DNA from: Sulfitobacter undariae
GTDB taxonomy: Bacteria; Pseudomonadota; Alphaproteobacteria; Rhodobacterales; Rhodobacteraceae
Length of the DNA: 64,000 nt
Assembly (NCBI RefSeq): GCF_014196805.1
Contig: NZ_JACIEI010000010.1
Span: 47,204-111,203, forward strand
Reading direction: 5' to 3'
Positions 36,251-46,018 of this stretch are shown one piece after another; positions within the stretch are counted from its first letter, which is position 1, and each line of letters begins with the position of its first letter. The translations under genes were made by a program, and so were the position numbers. A model generated the notes under the pieces. It saw nothing but the letters and a program-made list of their open reading frames with translations. It was not told where the DNA came from and searched no databases.

Positions 36251-38128
36251 TTACAATTTTAGCTTTGACGGCGTCAGTGCAAGCGACAGTCTTGCACGTT
36301 CTTGTTGGGCACTTTGCATGATTGCGGGTTCGCGTAGGGTGTAGGGGCTATCCAAACGAAAGGACGCGGGTACACGGGACGATATCCGAACACCGGACAG
36401 GGCGGAAAGTGGCACGGCTAGCACCAAACTCACGACAATCGGCAACAGCCAGACCGAGATCAATCCGGCAAGGAACCCGCTGAGCAGCAGCAGCCCCAAG
36501 GCGACTTCAACCCAATGAAACTTGATCAGCGTACCCCAGCTGTGGCGGCGGGCTTCGCGTGATTGTGGTGCCCATGCTTCTGAATCGGTGGTCAGGGCGC
36601 GCAGTACCGCTTTGCACTGTTGGATCATCATGATCGGTGCATAGGCGATCGAAAGTGCGACCTCTATTGCGAAGCTGCCCAAAAAGGGACCAACGCCACC
36701 GAACACGCGTGCGGCACGCGGGGTGGCCGCGATGATGCCTGCCCCTGCGATTTTGGGTGTCAGCAGCATGGCGTACATGATCACCAGAAACACAGCGCTG
36801 TCGATGTGGCTCATGGCGGGGGGCCAGTCGGGGAACAACGGGTTTGCTTCGTTGAAGTAGCGGATCACGTTTGTCTCGGCGTCTTTGCCCAGTAGGGCCC
36901 AGATCACCAGCAGAAAGAACCAAGCAGGGCTCATCAGATAGGCAACTGCGCCGTGGAACAGGTGAAACCGTGAAACAGGGTGCAAGCCTTTGGTCCGCAG
37001 CAAGCGCAAGTGTTGAAGGTTGCCACGGCACCAGCGACGGTCACGGATCACGTAATCAATCAGTGTCGCGGGTGTTTCTTCAAAGCTGCCCGTGACACGT
37101 GGTAAAAACCGCACGCCCCAACCAGCGCGCCGCAAAAGGCCCGCCTCGACAAAGTCGTGGCTCAGGATTAGTTCGGAGCGCCCGCCACGGCCTTTGATGT
37201 GCGGCAACATTGCGCTGGTCGCAAAAGCACGGGTGCGGATGATGGCGTTATGCCCCCAATAGTTGCCTTCGGAGCGGGCCCAAGTGGCGAGTCCCTCTGC
37301 CAACAGCCAACCGTAAGCGACGTTAGAGAATTGCTGGAGCCGTGCGAACACGGTTTGCGCGCCGATCAGCATGGGAAAACTCTGGATCAAACCGGCTTGC
37401 GGATCGGTGGAGAGTTCTGAGGCCAGCCGTTCGATTGCGCGGCCTGTCATCAGGCTATCGGCGTCCAGCACAACCATACCTTCAAAGGCGGCACCCCAAC
37501 CGCGAGTCCACTCTGCGATGTTCCCGACCTTTTTATCAGTATTGGTGTCGCGGCGGCGGTAATGCACGGCAAATCCTGCGGGTGCACGTTTGGCAAGGTC
37601 TTCAAATGCCTGCCACTCTTGGGCTGCGATGGCGTCATCGCGGGTGTCAGACAGAACAAACAATGTATAGGTATGTGGCCCTGCACGGTTGGCCAGATCA
37701 CGCAGCATTGCGGCTGCATTGCCAAATACGTTCACGGGTTCTTCGTTATAGATGGGTACCAAAAGCGCGACGTCGATGCAGGGCACATCCCGCCATGAGC
37801 GCGCATCGGCACGGTCGCGCGCCAGAATGCCTGCAATCGCCACGCCCACCGTACTGACCGAAAGCGCGACCCAGACGAAGGTCGCGCCGATCATGGACAG
37901 CAGCGCCCACTCCATTCCGCTCATCCCGTTGACCGCCATCCAGCGATAAAGCCCGTAAGTCAGCAGCGCTGTGCCAATAAACGCGGGCACAAACGTTGCT
38001 ATCCGCCAGCCGTTGTGGCGTGGGGTTTGCACGTGGGCTACATGCTGCGGCTGTTTGCCTAGCGTCTGCTCTTGTGCTGCCAATGGGGCCATTGGGGGCA
38101 TGTGAGAGGGGAAAGTGGGTTCATTCAT
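36251..38128 (-). CDS. opgH: Glucans biosynthesis glucosyltransferase OpgH
   Basis: Inner-membrane family-2 glycosyltransferase that builds the linear beta-1,2-glucan backbone of osmoregulated periplasmic glucans from UDP-glucose. 625 residues with paired N-terminal membrane helices, GT2 motifs VLDADSLMTG and the processive RDRRWCRGN box, and several C-terminal helices. The ATG at 38128 overlaps the opgG stop (ATGA); an upstream start at 38155 would overlap further. It is the last gene of the TTC38-opgC-opgG-opgH operon. Confidence 0.94.
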   Translation of the reverse strand: MNEPTFPSHMPPMAPLAAQEQTLGKQPQHVAHVQTPRHNGWRIATFVPAFIGTALLTYGLYRWMAVNGMSGMEWALLSMIGATFVWVALSVSTVGVAIAGILARDRADARSWRDVPCIDVALLVPIYNEEPVNVFGNAAAMLRDLANRAGPHTYTLFVLSDTRDDAIAAQEWQAFEDLAKRAPAGFAVHYRRRDTNTDKKVGNIAEWTRGWGAAFEGMVVLDADSLMTGRAIERLASELSTDPQAGLIQSFPMLIGAQTVFARLQQFSNVAYGWLLAEGLATWARSEGNYWGHNAIIRTRAFATSAMLPHIKGRGGRSELILSHDFVEAGLLRRAGWGVRFLPRVTGSFEETPATLIDYVIRDRRWCRGNLQHLRLLRTKGLHPVSRFHLFHGAVAYLMSPAWFFLLVIWALLGKDAETNVIRYFNEANPLFPDWPPAMSHIDSAVFLVIMYAMLLTPKIAGAGIIAATPRAARVFGGVGPFLGSFAIEVALSIAYAPIMMIQQCKAVLRALTTDSEAWAPQSREARRHSWGTLIKFHWVEVALGLLLLSGFLAGLISVWLLPIVVSLVLAVPLSALSGVRISSRVPASFRLDSPYTLREPAIMQSAQQERARLSLALTPSKLKL

Positions 38129-39651
38129 TTGGTCAGGGTCCAACGATACAGCCATATTTCACTCAGTGCGGTGTCGTTGGTGCGCAATTGCACACGGAAT
38201 TCCGACACCTTCGCGTCTTGGGGGTCATAGGTGAACGCCAGACGGGGGCCATTGGTTTCAGGATTTCTTTGCAAAATTCCCGGCGTGGTGGTTCCGGCGC
38301 TTGTTCGCACAACCACTTCGACTGTTTCCAGATCATCAGGCACCAGATGCCCGTTTTCAAAATCGATCACCATTACCAGCCCGCCTTCGGGCCGCCCGCC
38401 CATGGCGGTGCCAATGACACGTAATAGATCGGGGGTTTGCGGTGCAGGATCGGCGCCCCATTGCAGGCGGTAAGCCATCTTGTGTTCCGCGCCCGCAGGG
38501 ATCGGCGCGGCAGGACGCCAGTAGGAGACAATATTATCGTAAATCTCTAGATCAGCAGGGATTTCTACCAGCGTCACTGCGCCAGCTCCCCAATCGCCAC
38601 GAGGAGTCACCCAGACAGAGGGGCGTTTGTGGTAATGGGCTTCCAGATCGTTGAAATCGCCAAATTCACGTTTGCGCTGCATCAGGCCAAACCCTTTGGG
38701 GTTTTCATCGCGGAATGAGCTGATTTGCAATTCGCTGGGGTTTGCCAATGCGCGCCAAATGACTTCGCCCGCACCATTGTGGAGCAGCAACCCATCACTG
38801 TCATGGACGTTGGGGCGGAAATCTGAAAACCGCGTGCGGTCCGTGGCGTCAAACAAAAACATCGACGTCAGCGGTGCGATCCCGACATGTGACATCTCTG
38901 TGCGTGCAAAAAGGATTGCCTCCACCTCCATATCCAGTATCGCGCCGTGGGTGATCACAAACTTGAACGCGCCTGTACAGCTGGGGCTGTCCATCAATGC
39001 GTGCAGCGTCACGGATTTATTTGAGGGTTCAGGTGTCTCGATCCAGAAGGCAATAAAATCGGGGAACTCTTCACCAGCCGGATCACCTGTATTAAGCGCA
39101 AGACCGCGCGCCGACAGGCCATAGTTTTCGCCTGTGCCGATGCCACGGAAATAGCTGGCACCTTGGAAGACGGCGTATTCGGTATAGAGGCCCGAATTCA
39201 ACAAATCAGCACGCAGGCGCACACCCGCATAGCCCATGTATTCGTTCAACGGCAGATCAGGGAATTGATCGGTGGTTTCAAACACATTCATGTCAAAAAT
39301 CAACGGGCTGGCCGTGCCGTTTTCAACAACGTTTACTTCCACTGCTTGCGGAAAATAAAGGCCAGGGGGAAAGACGTCCAACCGTTGCGGGCGGTTGGTT
39401 TTTTCCCACAGCCCGTTGCGCGGATCAAACCAGATCTTGCGATACTGATCATAGCTGAGCTTTTGCCATTCTTCGGGGATTTTGGGGCGCGGGGCATAGT
39501 CTTGGGCGGCCAGCGCACCTGCGCGGTTGATTACTGTTTGTGCATCAAATGGGCTAGCGGCCCCCGTGCGCAGTGGCGCATCTTCGGCCCATGCGGCGGC
39601 GGGGACCGCAGCCAGTGCGGCAATTGCTTTTAGGACATCACGGCGAAGCAT
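38125..39651 (-). CDS. opgG: Glucans biosynthesis protein OpgG/OpgD type
   Basis: 508-residue periplasmic protein required for OPG synthesis, thought to shape or branch the glucan. The body has YDQYRKIWFDPRNGLW, the conserved FQGASYFRGIG-ENYGLSARG region, and the C-terminal beta-sandwich. The N-terminus MLRRDVLKAIAALAAVP has a twin-arginine-like signal (RRDVLK), as in E. coli OpgD rather than Sec-exported OpgG. The ATG at 39651 overlaps the opgC stop (ATGA) and has AGAGGG upstream; an alternative start at 39669 adds six residues. Confidence 0.92.
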   Translation of the reverse strand: MLRRDVLKAIAALAAVPAAAWAEDAPLRTGAASPFDAQTVINRAGALAAQDYAPRPKIPEEWQKLSYDQYRKIWFDPRNGLWEKTNRPQRLDVFPPGLYFPQAVEVNVVENGTASPLIFDMNVFETTDQFPDLPLNEYMGYAGVRLRADLLNSGLYTEYAVFQGASYFRGIGTGENYGLSARGLALNTGDPAGEEFPDFIAFWIETPEPSNKSVTLHALMDSPSCTGAFKFVITHGAILDMEVEAILFARTEMSHVGIAPLTSMFLFDATDRTRFSDFRPNVHDSDGLLLHNGAGEVIWRALANPSELQISSFRDENPKGFGLMQRKREFGDFNDLEAHYHKRPSVWVTPRGDWGAGAVTLVEIPADLEIYDNIVSYWRPAAPIPAGAEHKMAYRLQWGADPAPQTPDLLRVIGTAMGGRPEGGLVMVIDFENGHLVPDDLETVEVVVRTSAGTTTPGILQRNPETNGPRLAFTYDPQDAKVSEFRVQLRTNDTALSEIWLYRWTLTK

Positions 39652-40907
39652 CAGTTTACCCTCTTCCATGGTTGCGTTTTAAACCAGCCAGCACCGTAGG
39701 CTGTGCCGACAAGAACAATGGCGCCAATCAAATTGACCAGCAGCGTGTTGGCGGTGCTGCGGCTGGTCAAATCCATGGCAAGCCCCATGACCTGTGCCAA
39801 AAACATAGACATGATGAAAACGGCCAGTGATTGCTGACCGACTTTCAAAATGATTGCCAAAACCTTACCCCAGACACGTGCAATGATGCCTGTGCCACGG
39901 GCCAGAAGGTTGTCACCTTTGTCGCCTGCAATCACCCATGCCAGATAGGCAAGCGCGAGAAACTGCGCAAAACGGAATAGGCCAAAGTCGGTTTTGTTGA
40001 TCAGGGGGGCAATGAATTTACGTGCATCCGAAACTGGGTTGCCTGCTTCGGTCACAAAGAACCAGTTCAGGCGGATCGCGCGTACGGCAACGTCGCTGAA
40101 GGCGATGTTGACCAGAACAATAGCTGCGGCCAGCACGATCAATCCGATATGCACAGGGGGCTTTGGAATCCATCCTCGCATAAACGCGAAGCCCGTGAAG
40201 AAGATAAGCTGCCAAGCAAACGGGTTAAAAAACCACCTGCGCTCTGACCAAGGCTCGGCCGGAAAAGCCAGTTGGGATGAACCCCAGAGCCACTTTTGGG
40301 CGCTGAGCCAGACCACGATCATAAAGACAAAGACCAGCCCTGTGTGAATACGTTGCAGGGCAATCACGATCGGCATCATCGCCAGTACCACGATGTACAT
40401 GGGCAGAATGTCGAAATAATTGGGCACGTAGGTCAGCGTTACGAGGCCGATAAGAGGCACAGCTGGGTCGTCAAAGAACTTCCACAGGTTCAATGAGCCG
40501 ATATAATGTTTGTCATAACCGCCATAGAAATCAACACCCGCCAGAAACGCTGCAAGGGCGATGAACAGGCCAATATGGGCCCAATAGACCTGCCATACAC
40601 GAAACGCGACACGGGCAGTTCCGAGCAGCCAGCCTGCGCGTATAAAGGTTGACCCAAAAGCGATGGCCGAGGCCATGCCCGAGCAAAACACAAACATCTC
40701 GGTGGCATCCGAAAATCCCCAACGCGCAGGTATCCACGAGGATAGAAAATTTCCCGGTGTGTGTGCGATTAGGATGATGAACATCGCAATGCCGCGAAAG
40801 AAATCCAGCCGCAGGTCGCGCACACGGGGTGCGGCAACAGCGGCTGCGGCATCCGTCAATTGCGCAGGGGGAGACAGGGAGGAGGCATCGGAGGTCGTGT
40901 TAGTCAT
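39651..40907 (-). CDS. opgC: OpgC membrane acyltransferase (glucan succinyl transferase)
   Basis: 418-residue membrane protein with about ten hydrophobic helices, of the OpgC family that transfers succinyl groups onto periplasmic glucans. The N-terminal RDLRLDFFRGIAMFIILIAHT is the family signature with the conserved His. GMASAIAFGSTFI follows. Lies between the TTC38-like gene (17 bases away) and opgG (4-base overlap), giving the order opgC-opgG-opgH, unlike the E. coli opgGH plus separate opgC arrangement. Confidence 0.93.
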   Translation of the reverse strand: MTNTTSDASSLSPPAQLTDAAAAVAAPRVRDLRLDFFRGIAMFIILIAHTPGNFLSSWIPARWGFSDATEMFVFCSGMASAIAFGSTFIRAGWLLGTARVAFRVWQVYWAHIGLFIALAAFLAGVDFYGGYDKHYIGSLNLWKFFDDPAVPLIGLVTLTYVPNYFDILPMYIVVLAMMPIVIALQRIHTGLVFVFMIVVWLSAQKWLWGSSQLAFPAEPWSERRWFFNPFAWQLIFFTGFAFMRGWIPKPPVHIGLIVLAAAIVLVNIAFSDVAVRAIRLNWFFVTEAGNPVSDARKFIAPLINKTDFGLFRFAQFLALAYLAWVIAGDKGDNLLARGTGIIARVWGKVLAIILKVGQQSLAVFIMSMFLAQVMGLAMDLTSRSTANTLLVNLIGAIVLVGTAYGAGWFKTQPWKRVN

Positions 40908-40924
40908 AAGTGTAGGGAATCCGG

Positions 40925-42277
40925 TTATTGCGCGGCGATACCGCGTGCAGTGTTAAGCTTTTCGAATCGGGAAGCAGCGAAGCGATCCATGTGACCGTCG
41001 CGTTGCTTTAATCTGTCTTTTAGAATTGCGGAAGTGGCATCGTAACGGCCGGCCCGCAGACCAGCATCGATTGTCATCCGGTCAAAAACATCCCGTTGGG
41101 CATGGCTACCGCCAATTGTCGTTAGCACAGCGCGTGCGGCGGCAAGATTTGAGAAGGCTGTATCATACCGCCCTTCGGAAAATGCGTTCAATCCGGCCAG
41201 TGCTTCTGTCCCCGGTGTTGCGACGCGGGCGGGCATTTCGCCAGATTTGCTAGCATCACGGGCGAAGCGTGCGGTCATCTGTGCACGCGCGCCGCCACGG
41301 TCCGCCCCTGACAAGGCCAGCATGTAGTGCAGATCCGCAAAGACCAGACAGCCATCTTCAACACGGTTTTCAGAAAAGTCGGCCAGTTCTTGCCAGCGAT
41401 TGCCTACATCCATGCCTTCCAGCTCTAGCCGCATCAGCAAGGATGTTGCATTTGCGATGTCGCGGTAATCATCTGTTTTTTCAGCGCGAATTTGTGCGTC
41501 ATAAAGGCCAAGCGCATAATCTATTTCGCCGCGTTCCATATGCAGCAGGGCTTTGTGCCACCAGACGTGATAGCGAAAGTTGTTGGACCCTTCCCAAGCG
41601 GCTGTATTTTGCTCAATCAATGTCAGGCCTGCATCAGGTTGCGCTGTCATGTCATAAACATGTGCCACGGCATGCAGCCCCCACGCATCATCTGCCGTCA
41701 GTTCCAACCCCGCACGGCCAGCCTTTTCAGCGGCAGCGTAATGACCGTTTTCTTCTAGCGCAAAGGCATGACAGCCCAGAAGGTAGCCACGGCATGAATG
41801 GTTTTCCGTATGGGCGGGCAACAAACGCTCCACCGAAGCAAGCATGCCAGCGCCGTCACCCAGCAAGAACCGGATGCCATGGCTTAGCTTTGCGGAAAGA
41901 GTGTCTTGGGGGAGGGCGGTAAGAACCTGTTCGATTGTGGCGATAGCTTGGGTTGGCTTGCCCTCCAACCACAGACCCAATGCGGTAATCCATCCGGTTT
42001 CGCGTGGGGTGATCGGGGTTTGCTCTGCCATGGCACGTGCGGTGCCATAGGCATCGCGGGCCACTGGTATCATTTCCGCGCGGCCTGTCATCATGCAGAA
42101 CATGCCACGGGCGGCATGACCCATCGCAAAATCTGGCGCGGCATCAAGGACGCGGCCCAAGTGCACAGGGGTTTGACGGCCATGCGATAACAAACCTAGA
42201 ATAACGCCGTTCCAGTCCTCCAGCGCGGCGGGTGTGGATAGGGTAACGGGGCAAAAGCAGATATCTGTCAGAGTCAT
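40925..42277 (-). CDS. Tetratricopeptide-repeat protein, TTC38-like
   Basis: 450-residue helical protein without signal peptide, made of successive TPR-like helix pairs. The pattern (HGRQTPVHLGRVLDAAPDF, CRGYLLGCHAFALEENGHY, WGLHAVAHVYDMTAQPD, HVWWHKALLHMERGEIDYAL) matches the TTC38 family of unknown function. Located 17 bases upstream of opgC on the same strand, which suggests it is co-transcribed with the glucan genes. Whether it acts in glucan synthesis is unknown. Confidence 0.78.
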   Translation of the reverse strand: MTLTDICFCPVTLSTPAALEDWNGVILGLLSHGRQTPVHLGRVLDAAPDFAMGHAARGMFCMMTGRAEMIPVARDAYGTARAMAEQTPITPRETGWITALGLWLEGKPTQAIATIEQVLTALPQDTLSAKLSHGIRFLLGDGAGMLASVERLLPAHTENHSCRGYLLGCHAFALEENGHYAAAEKAGRAGLELTADDAWGLHAVAHVYDMTAQPDAGLTLIEQNTAAWEGSNNFRYHVWWHKALLHMERGEIDYALGLYDAQIRAEKTDDYRDIANATSLLMRLELEGMDVGNRWQELADFSENRVEDGCLVFADLHYMLALSGADRGGARAQMTARFARDASKSGEMPARVATPGTEALAGLNAFSEGRYDTAFSNLAAARAVLTTIGGSHAQRDVFDRMTIDAGLRAGRYDATSAILKDRLKQRDGHMDRFAASRFEKLNTARGIAAQ

Positions 42278-42486
42278 GGAACAACACCTTCGGGTTTATG
42301 TCGCACGCAGTTGATGTGCGCGCTCCCTGTGAGTGTAGCGGTGGACAGTGGTCCAAGGCAGGGTCGGAGGTGATGTCACACGCTAACGTGACCCTGTCCA
42401 GATATTTTGTGAAGCAGGTGTAACCCTTGCCTTTTTCAGTATTGTTTTTGAGCGCGTTCTTGCCGCTAAGTTGCGGAATAGGCGTG

Positions 42487-43704
42487 TTATTGCTTGGGTT
42501 CGTCGCCCAGCAATGTTTCAAGAACTTCCGCTGTGTCCTGCCCGAAACGCGGTGGTGGGCGTCGGTATTTCACAGGTGTTAACGAAAACTTGAGCGGATT
42601 TCCCAAAAGCGGCACGTGGCCCCCTTTGACTCCGGCGGCAGGCACGTGCTGCACTGTGCCTCGGGCTTTGGCCTGATCCGATGTCAACGCCTGATCTATG
42701 GTGTTGATCGGCCCTGCGGGAACTTTGACAGCACTTAAAGCCTGCAAAATCCCTTCTTTGGTCCATTTTTTTAAAGCGGGTACAATGAAGCCCATCAGGG
42801 CAGTGCGGTTATCAATACGCCCCTGATTGGTGGCATAGTCTGGATCAGCGGCAATATGGGCAAGGTCAAGCACATCACAGAACCGCGCAAATTGCGCATC
42901 ATTGCCGACAGCCAGCAGAAAATGACCATCCGAGACTTCAAACGCGTCGTAAGGCACAATGTTGGGATGCGCATTACCACGTCTTTGTGGCAGTTCACCT
43001 GAATTGAGATAGTTTAGACCCTCATTCACCAGCCACGCCATTTGTGCGTCGATCAGGGCCAGTTCCACGTGCTGGCCTTGGCCCGTTTTATCGCGGTGGC
43101 GCAGGGCGGTGAGAATGCCAATGGTCGCGTACATGCCGCACATCACATCTGCGATGCCCACGCCCACTTTGGTGGGGACGCCGTCAGGGTCACCTGTGAT
43201 AGACATGATCCCGCCAAAGCCTTGGGCCATAAGATCATAGCCGGGTTTCTCGCGGTTCGGCCCCGTTTGACCGTATCCCGAGATAGAGCAATAGACCAAT
43301 GAGGGGTGTGCGGCGCAAAGTGTGGCGTGATCCAACCCGTATTTGACCAAGCCGTCAGGTTTGAAATTCTCCACAACGATATCAGCACGCGCGGCAAGGC
43401 GGCGGATGATATCTTGGCCTTCAGGTGTGGCAATATCCACCGCGATGGATTGTTTGTTGCGGTTGGCAGCCATGAAATAGGCCGATAGGTCAGATTTACT
43501 GCCGTCTTCGTTATGGGCGTAATGTGGGCCCCAACCGCGTGTATCATCGCCGCCTGTTTTCGGGTTTTCGATTTTGATCACGGTTGCGCCCATGTCACCC
43601 AGCATTTGTGTGGCGGTGGGGCCAGCCAGAATGCGCGTGAGGTCCAGCACAACCAGACCGTCCAATGCGCCAGCGGTTTCGGGGGTGTTAGATGCGTCCG
43701 TCAT
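42487..43704 (-). CDS. CaiB/BaiF (class III) CoA-transferase
   Basis: 405-residue family III CoA-transferase. LVVLDLTRILAGPTATQMLGD and VENFKPDGLVKYGLD are family signatures, and the catalytic Asp is in KPGYDLMAQGFGG (about residue 165). It moves CoA between carboxylic acids; formyl-CoA, succinyl-CoA or mesaconyl-CoA members look alike, so the acid is not assigned. AAGAGG precedes the ATG. Overlaps the downstream end of a ThDP-dependent enzyme gene by 17 bases, so the two probably serve one pathway. Confidence 0.88.
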   Translation of the reverse strand: MTDASNTPETAGALDGLVVLDLTRILAGPTATQMLGDMGATVIKIENPKTGGDDTRGWGPHYAHNEDGSKSDLSAYFMAANRNKQSIAVDIATPEGQDIIRRLAARADIVVENFKPDGLVKYGLDHATLCAAHPSLVYCSISGYGQTGPNREKPGYDLMAQGFGGIMSITGDPDGVPTKVGVGIADVMCGMYATIGILTALRHRDKTGQGQHVELALIDAQMAWLVNEGLNYLNSGELPQRRGNAHPNIVPYDAFEVSDGHFLLAVGNDAQFARFCDVLDLAHIAADPDYATNQGRIDNRTALMGFIVPALKKWTKEGILQALSAVKVPAGPINTIDQALTSDQAKARGTVQHVPAAGVKGGHVPLLGNPLKFSLTPVKYRRPPPRFGQDTAEVLETLLGDEPKQ

Positions 43705-45313
43705 AAGAACCTCTTGGAATAGGGCAGGCGATTACCGTGAAAGTGTCTGCGTTTCGGGCTGTTTGCAACGCGGTCGCCAGCTCGGCACGGGTGGTGGCAG
43801 TATGACCCGCGCCACCAAAAGCGCGGCCCATGGCTGCGAAATCATGTTCACCGATATCAACTGCGGCGTTGCGCAATTGGCGCTGGCGTTGCTTTAGTTC
43901 GATCAGCGCTAAAGAGGCGTCAACAAATACGATGAATATGGGTTTTAACCCCAACTCTTGCGCAGTCGTCAATTCCCCAGCAACCATAAGGAAGCCCGCA
44001 TCACCGGAGAAAGAAACCACAGTACGGTCAGGGGCGCAGAGTGCTGTGCCCATCGCAAGTGGCAAGGCGCAGCCCATGGTGCATAGTGCTGAAGATTGCA
44101 GCAAGCCACGCGGCTGTGTGCAAGTCCACATTTGGCTCAGCAAAATACGGTGCGCCCCGCTGTCTGCCGTTGCGATAGTGTCGTCGGGTAGGGTTTGGCG
44201 GCAGGTGTCTATGATTGCGGCTGGGCCCCATGTCTCGTCTGTCGGGAACGCATTGGCCAACGCTTGTTTGACATCTGCAATCTGGCCTTGCGCCCATGAT
44301 GTCGTTGCGCGCGCCGTTGCGGCACCAAGTGCCGTTAGGGTTGCGGGGCAGTCGGCGATGATGCTCAGGCTGGCTTGGTGCATGTAATGATGGTTTGGCG
44401 CGGCGGTGATCTCAATAACACGTTTACTGCTCGGGTCCCAAATGTCGCGCCAGCCCGTGCGCATTTCAATGGGATCATAGCCCACACAGATCACCAAATC
44501 CGATTGGTCAATAAAGGGCAGCAGACTCTTGTCTGCCAAAGGTGACAGACCCGCAGCGCCCAATGCCAGTGGATGCCGTTCGTCTAGCAACCCCTTGGCT
44601 TTGTATGTGGTGATGACGGGGATGCTAAAGCGCTCTGCAAAGGCGGTCACGGCAGGACCTGCATTTGTGTTCATGGCATCCACGCCGACAATCATCACGG
44701 GCCGCTGGGCGGCCTCTAGCCAGTCGCGCGCAGTATTCATTGCGTCGCCTGCGGGAATGGTTGGCGCAAGGGGTGCACGGCGCGGCGGGGCCTTGGGTGA
44801 AATACGGGCATCGGCGATGGAAATCGGAACGTCGATATGCACAGGGCCCGGTTGCCCCTCAAGTGCAATGGCAACGGCTTTATCTGCAACCACATGGGCG
44901 GCATCCGCGCTCAGGCGGAAGCTGGCTTTGGTGATGGGGCGCAACACCGCTTGCTGGTCAAGAACCTGATGGGTGTATGTCTCTGCCTCGGCCATATCAA
45001 CGCAACCTGATATCACAATTAACGGCACTCGGTCCTGCAACGCATTGGCGATTGAATTTACGCCGTTCAGAATGCCCGGCCCGATGGTGGCAACCATGAT
45101 GCCGGGCGCGCCCGTTTGTTGCCATGCGGCTTCGGCCATAAAGCCAGCGGCATTTTCGTGTTTGCACAGAACAAACCTGATTCCTGCTTTTTCTAGCGCA
45201 TCCACAAGGGTCAGGACCTCGCCGCCGGGCATGCCAAAGGCATGGCGGCAACCTGCATCATAGAGGCGGCGGGCAATTGCATCTGCTGCACGGATCGTAT
45301 CGGAGTTTGGCAT
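43688..45313 (-). CDS. Thiamine-diphosphate-dependent enzyme of the acetolactate synthase/decarboxylase family
   Basis: 541-residue ThDP enzyme with the three POX-family domains. The cofactor-activating Glu is in CKHENAAGFMAEAA (about residue 53) and ATIGPGILNGVNSIANAL is the PYR-domain motif. The Mg/ThDP motif starts SGDAGFLMVAGEL but ends VFVDASLAL, where the usual second Asn pair is replaced by Asp-Ala. It resembles acetolactate synthase in general but is not clearly ALS, oxalyl-CoA decarboxylase or sulfoacetaldehyde acetyltransferase. Coupled to the CoA-transferase gene. Confidence 0.8.
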   Translation of the reverse strand: MPNSDTIRAADAIARRLYDAGCRHAFGMPGGEVLTLVDALEKAGIRFVLCKHENAAGFMAEAAWQQTGAPGIMVATIGPGILNGVNSIANALQDRVPLIVISGCVDMAEAETYTHQVLDQQAVLRPITKASFRLSADAAHVVADKAVAIALEGQPGPVHIDVPISIADARISPKAPPRRAPLAPTIPAGDAMNTARDWLEAAQRPVMIVGVDAMNTNAGPAVTAFAERFSIPVITTYKAKGLLDERHPLALGAAGLSPLADKSLLPFIDQSDLVICVGYDPIEMRTGWRDIWDPSSKRVIEITAAPNHHYMHQASLSIIADCPATLTALGAATARATTSWAQGQIADVKQALANAFPTDETWGPAAIIDTCRQTLPDDTIATADSGAHRILLSQMWTCTQPRGLLQSSALCTMGCALPLAMGTALCAPDRTVVSFSGDAGFLMVAGELTTAQELGLKPIFIVFVDASLALIELKQRQRQLRNAAVDIGEHDFAAMGRAFGGAGHTATTRAELATALQTARNADTFTVIACPIPRGSYDGRI

Positions 45314-45412
45314 GGGCGACCTTCTTAAACATCACCCGTTGCACAGACCACGCCTGCCTTGCCCTCGCAATACAAGACTACGTGGTAAATGTTTCAGGTC
45401 TGGGTTGACGAT

Positions 45413-46018
45413 TTAGCGGCGGCGGTCGCGCCGTGCGCTCATCGGTTGGAATGCAACGCCCACATGCGCCTCGCAATAGGGTTTACCCTGTTTGACAGGC
45501 AAGCCGCAGAACCAGAAATCTTCTGTTGCGGGATCACCCACGGGCCATTTGCATGTGCGTTCGGTCAATTCCATCAAGCTCAGCTTTTTGGCCTTCTTCT
45601 CGATCTCGTTGACCTTGGCCAAAGCTTCGGGGCTGATTTCATTGGCAGACGGCTGCGGGGGCAGCGGCTGACCTGCGGGAATGATCTGGTTGCGCGGGGG
45701 GCGCGGTGTGTTGGGGGCGATCGCAGGCTCTGTTTTCAAATCAGGCTTGGTGGAGACGGGCTCAGGCTCGGGCTCAACCGCGACAGGCTTCGCCTTGGGC
45801 GGCGCTTTGGGTACTGGCTTGGCCTTTGGCTCGGCTTTGGGTGTATCGGTTTTGGCTGCTGCGCCTGCTGTGGTCCGGTTGGACAGGCCCAAACGGTGTA
45901 CCTTGCCAATCACGGCATTGCGGGTCACGCCGCCCAGTTCTTTGGCGATCTGACTTGCGGACTGGCCTTCGCCCCACATTTTCTTCAGTATTTCAACGCG
46001 GTCATCGGTCCAGGACAT
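45413..46018 (-). CDS. gcrA: GcrA cell-cycle regulator
   Basis: 201-residue alphaproteobacterial transcription regulator that binds sigma-70 and methylated GANTC promoters. The N-terminal helix-turn-helix MSWTDDRVEILKKMWGEGQ plus SASQIAKELGGVTRNAVIGK is diagnostic. A Lys/Pro/Ala/Glu-rich linker follows (about residues 55-120), longer than in some relatives. The C-terminal sigma-interacting domain has CKWPVGDP and CGLPVKQGKPYCEAHV. The leader has a 7-bp inverted repeat AAAGCGG/CCGCTTT (46038-46063). Confidence 0.95.
   Translation of the reverse strand: MSWTDDRVEILKKMWGEGQSASQIAKELGGVTRNAVIGKVHRLGLSNRTTAGAAAKTDTPKAEPKAKPVPKAPPKAKPVAVEPEPEPVSTKPDLKTEPAIAPNTPRPPRNQIIPAGQPLPPQPSANEISPEALAKVNEIEKKAKKLSLMELTERTCKWPVGDPATEDFWFCGLPVKQGKPYCEAHVGVAFQPMSARRDRRR

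Noticed and set aside
42487..45313. Oxalate degradation pair (formyl-CoA transferase with oxalyl-CoA decarboxylase)
   Set aside because: The CoA-transferase is generic and the ThDP protein lacks oxalyl-CoA decarboxylase-like sequence at its N-terminus, so the pathway label is not supported.
43688..45313. Sulfoacetaldehyde acetyltransferase
   Set aside because: The opening sequence differs clearly from the Xsc pattern, and no taurine genes are nearby apart from the distant TauE/SafE-like permease.
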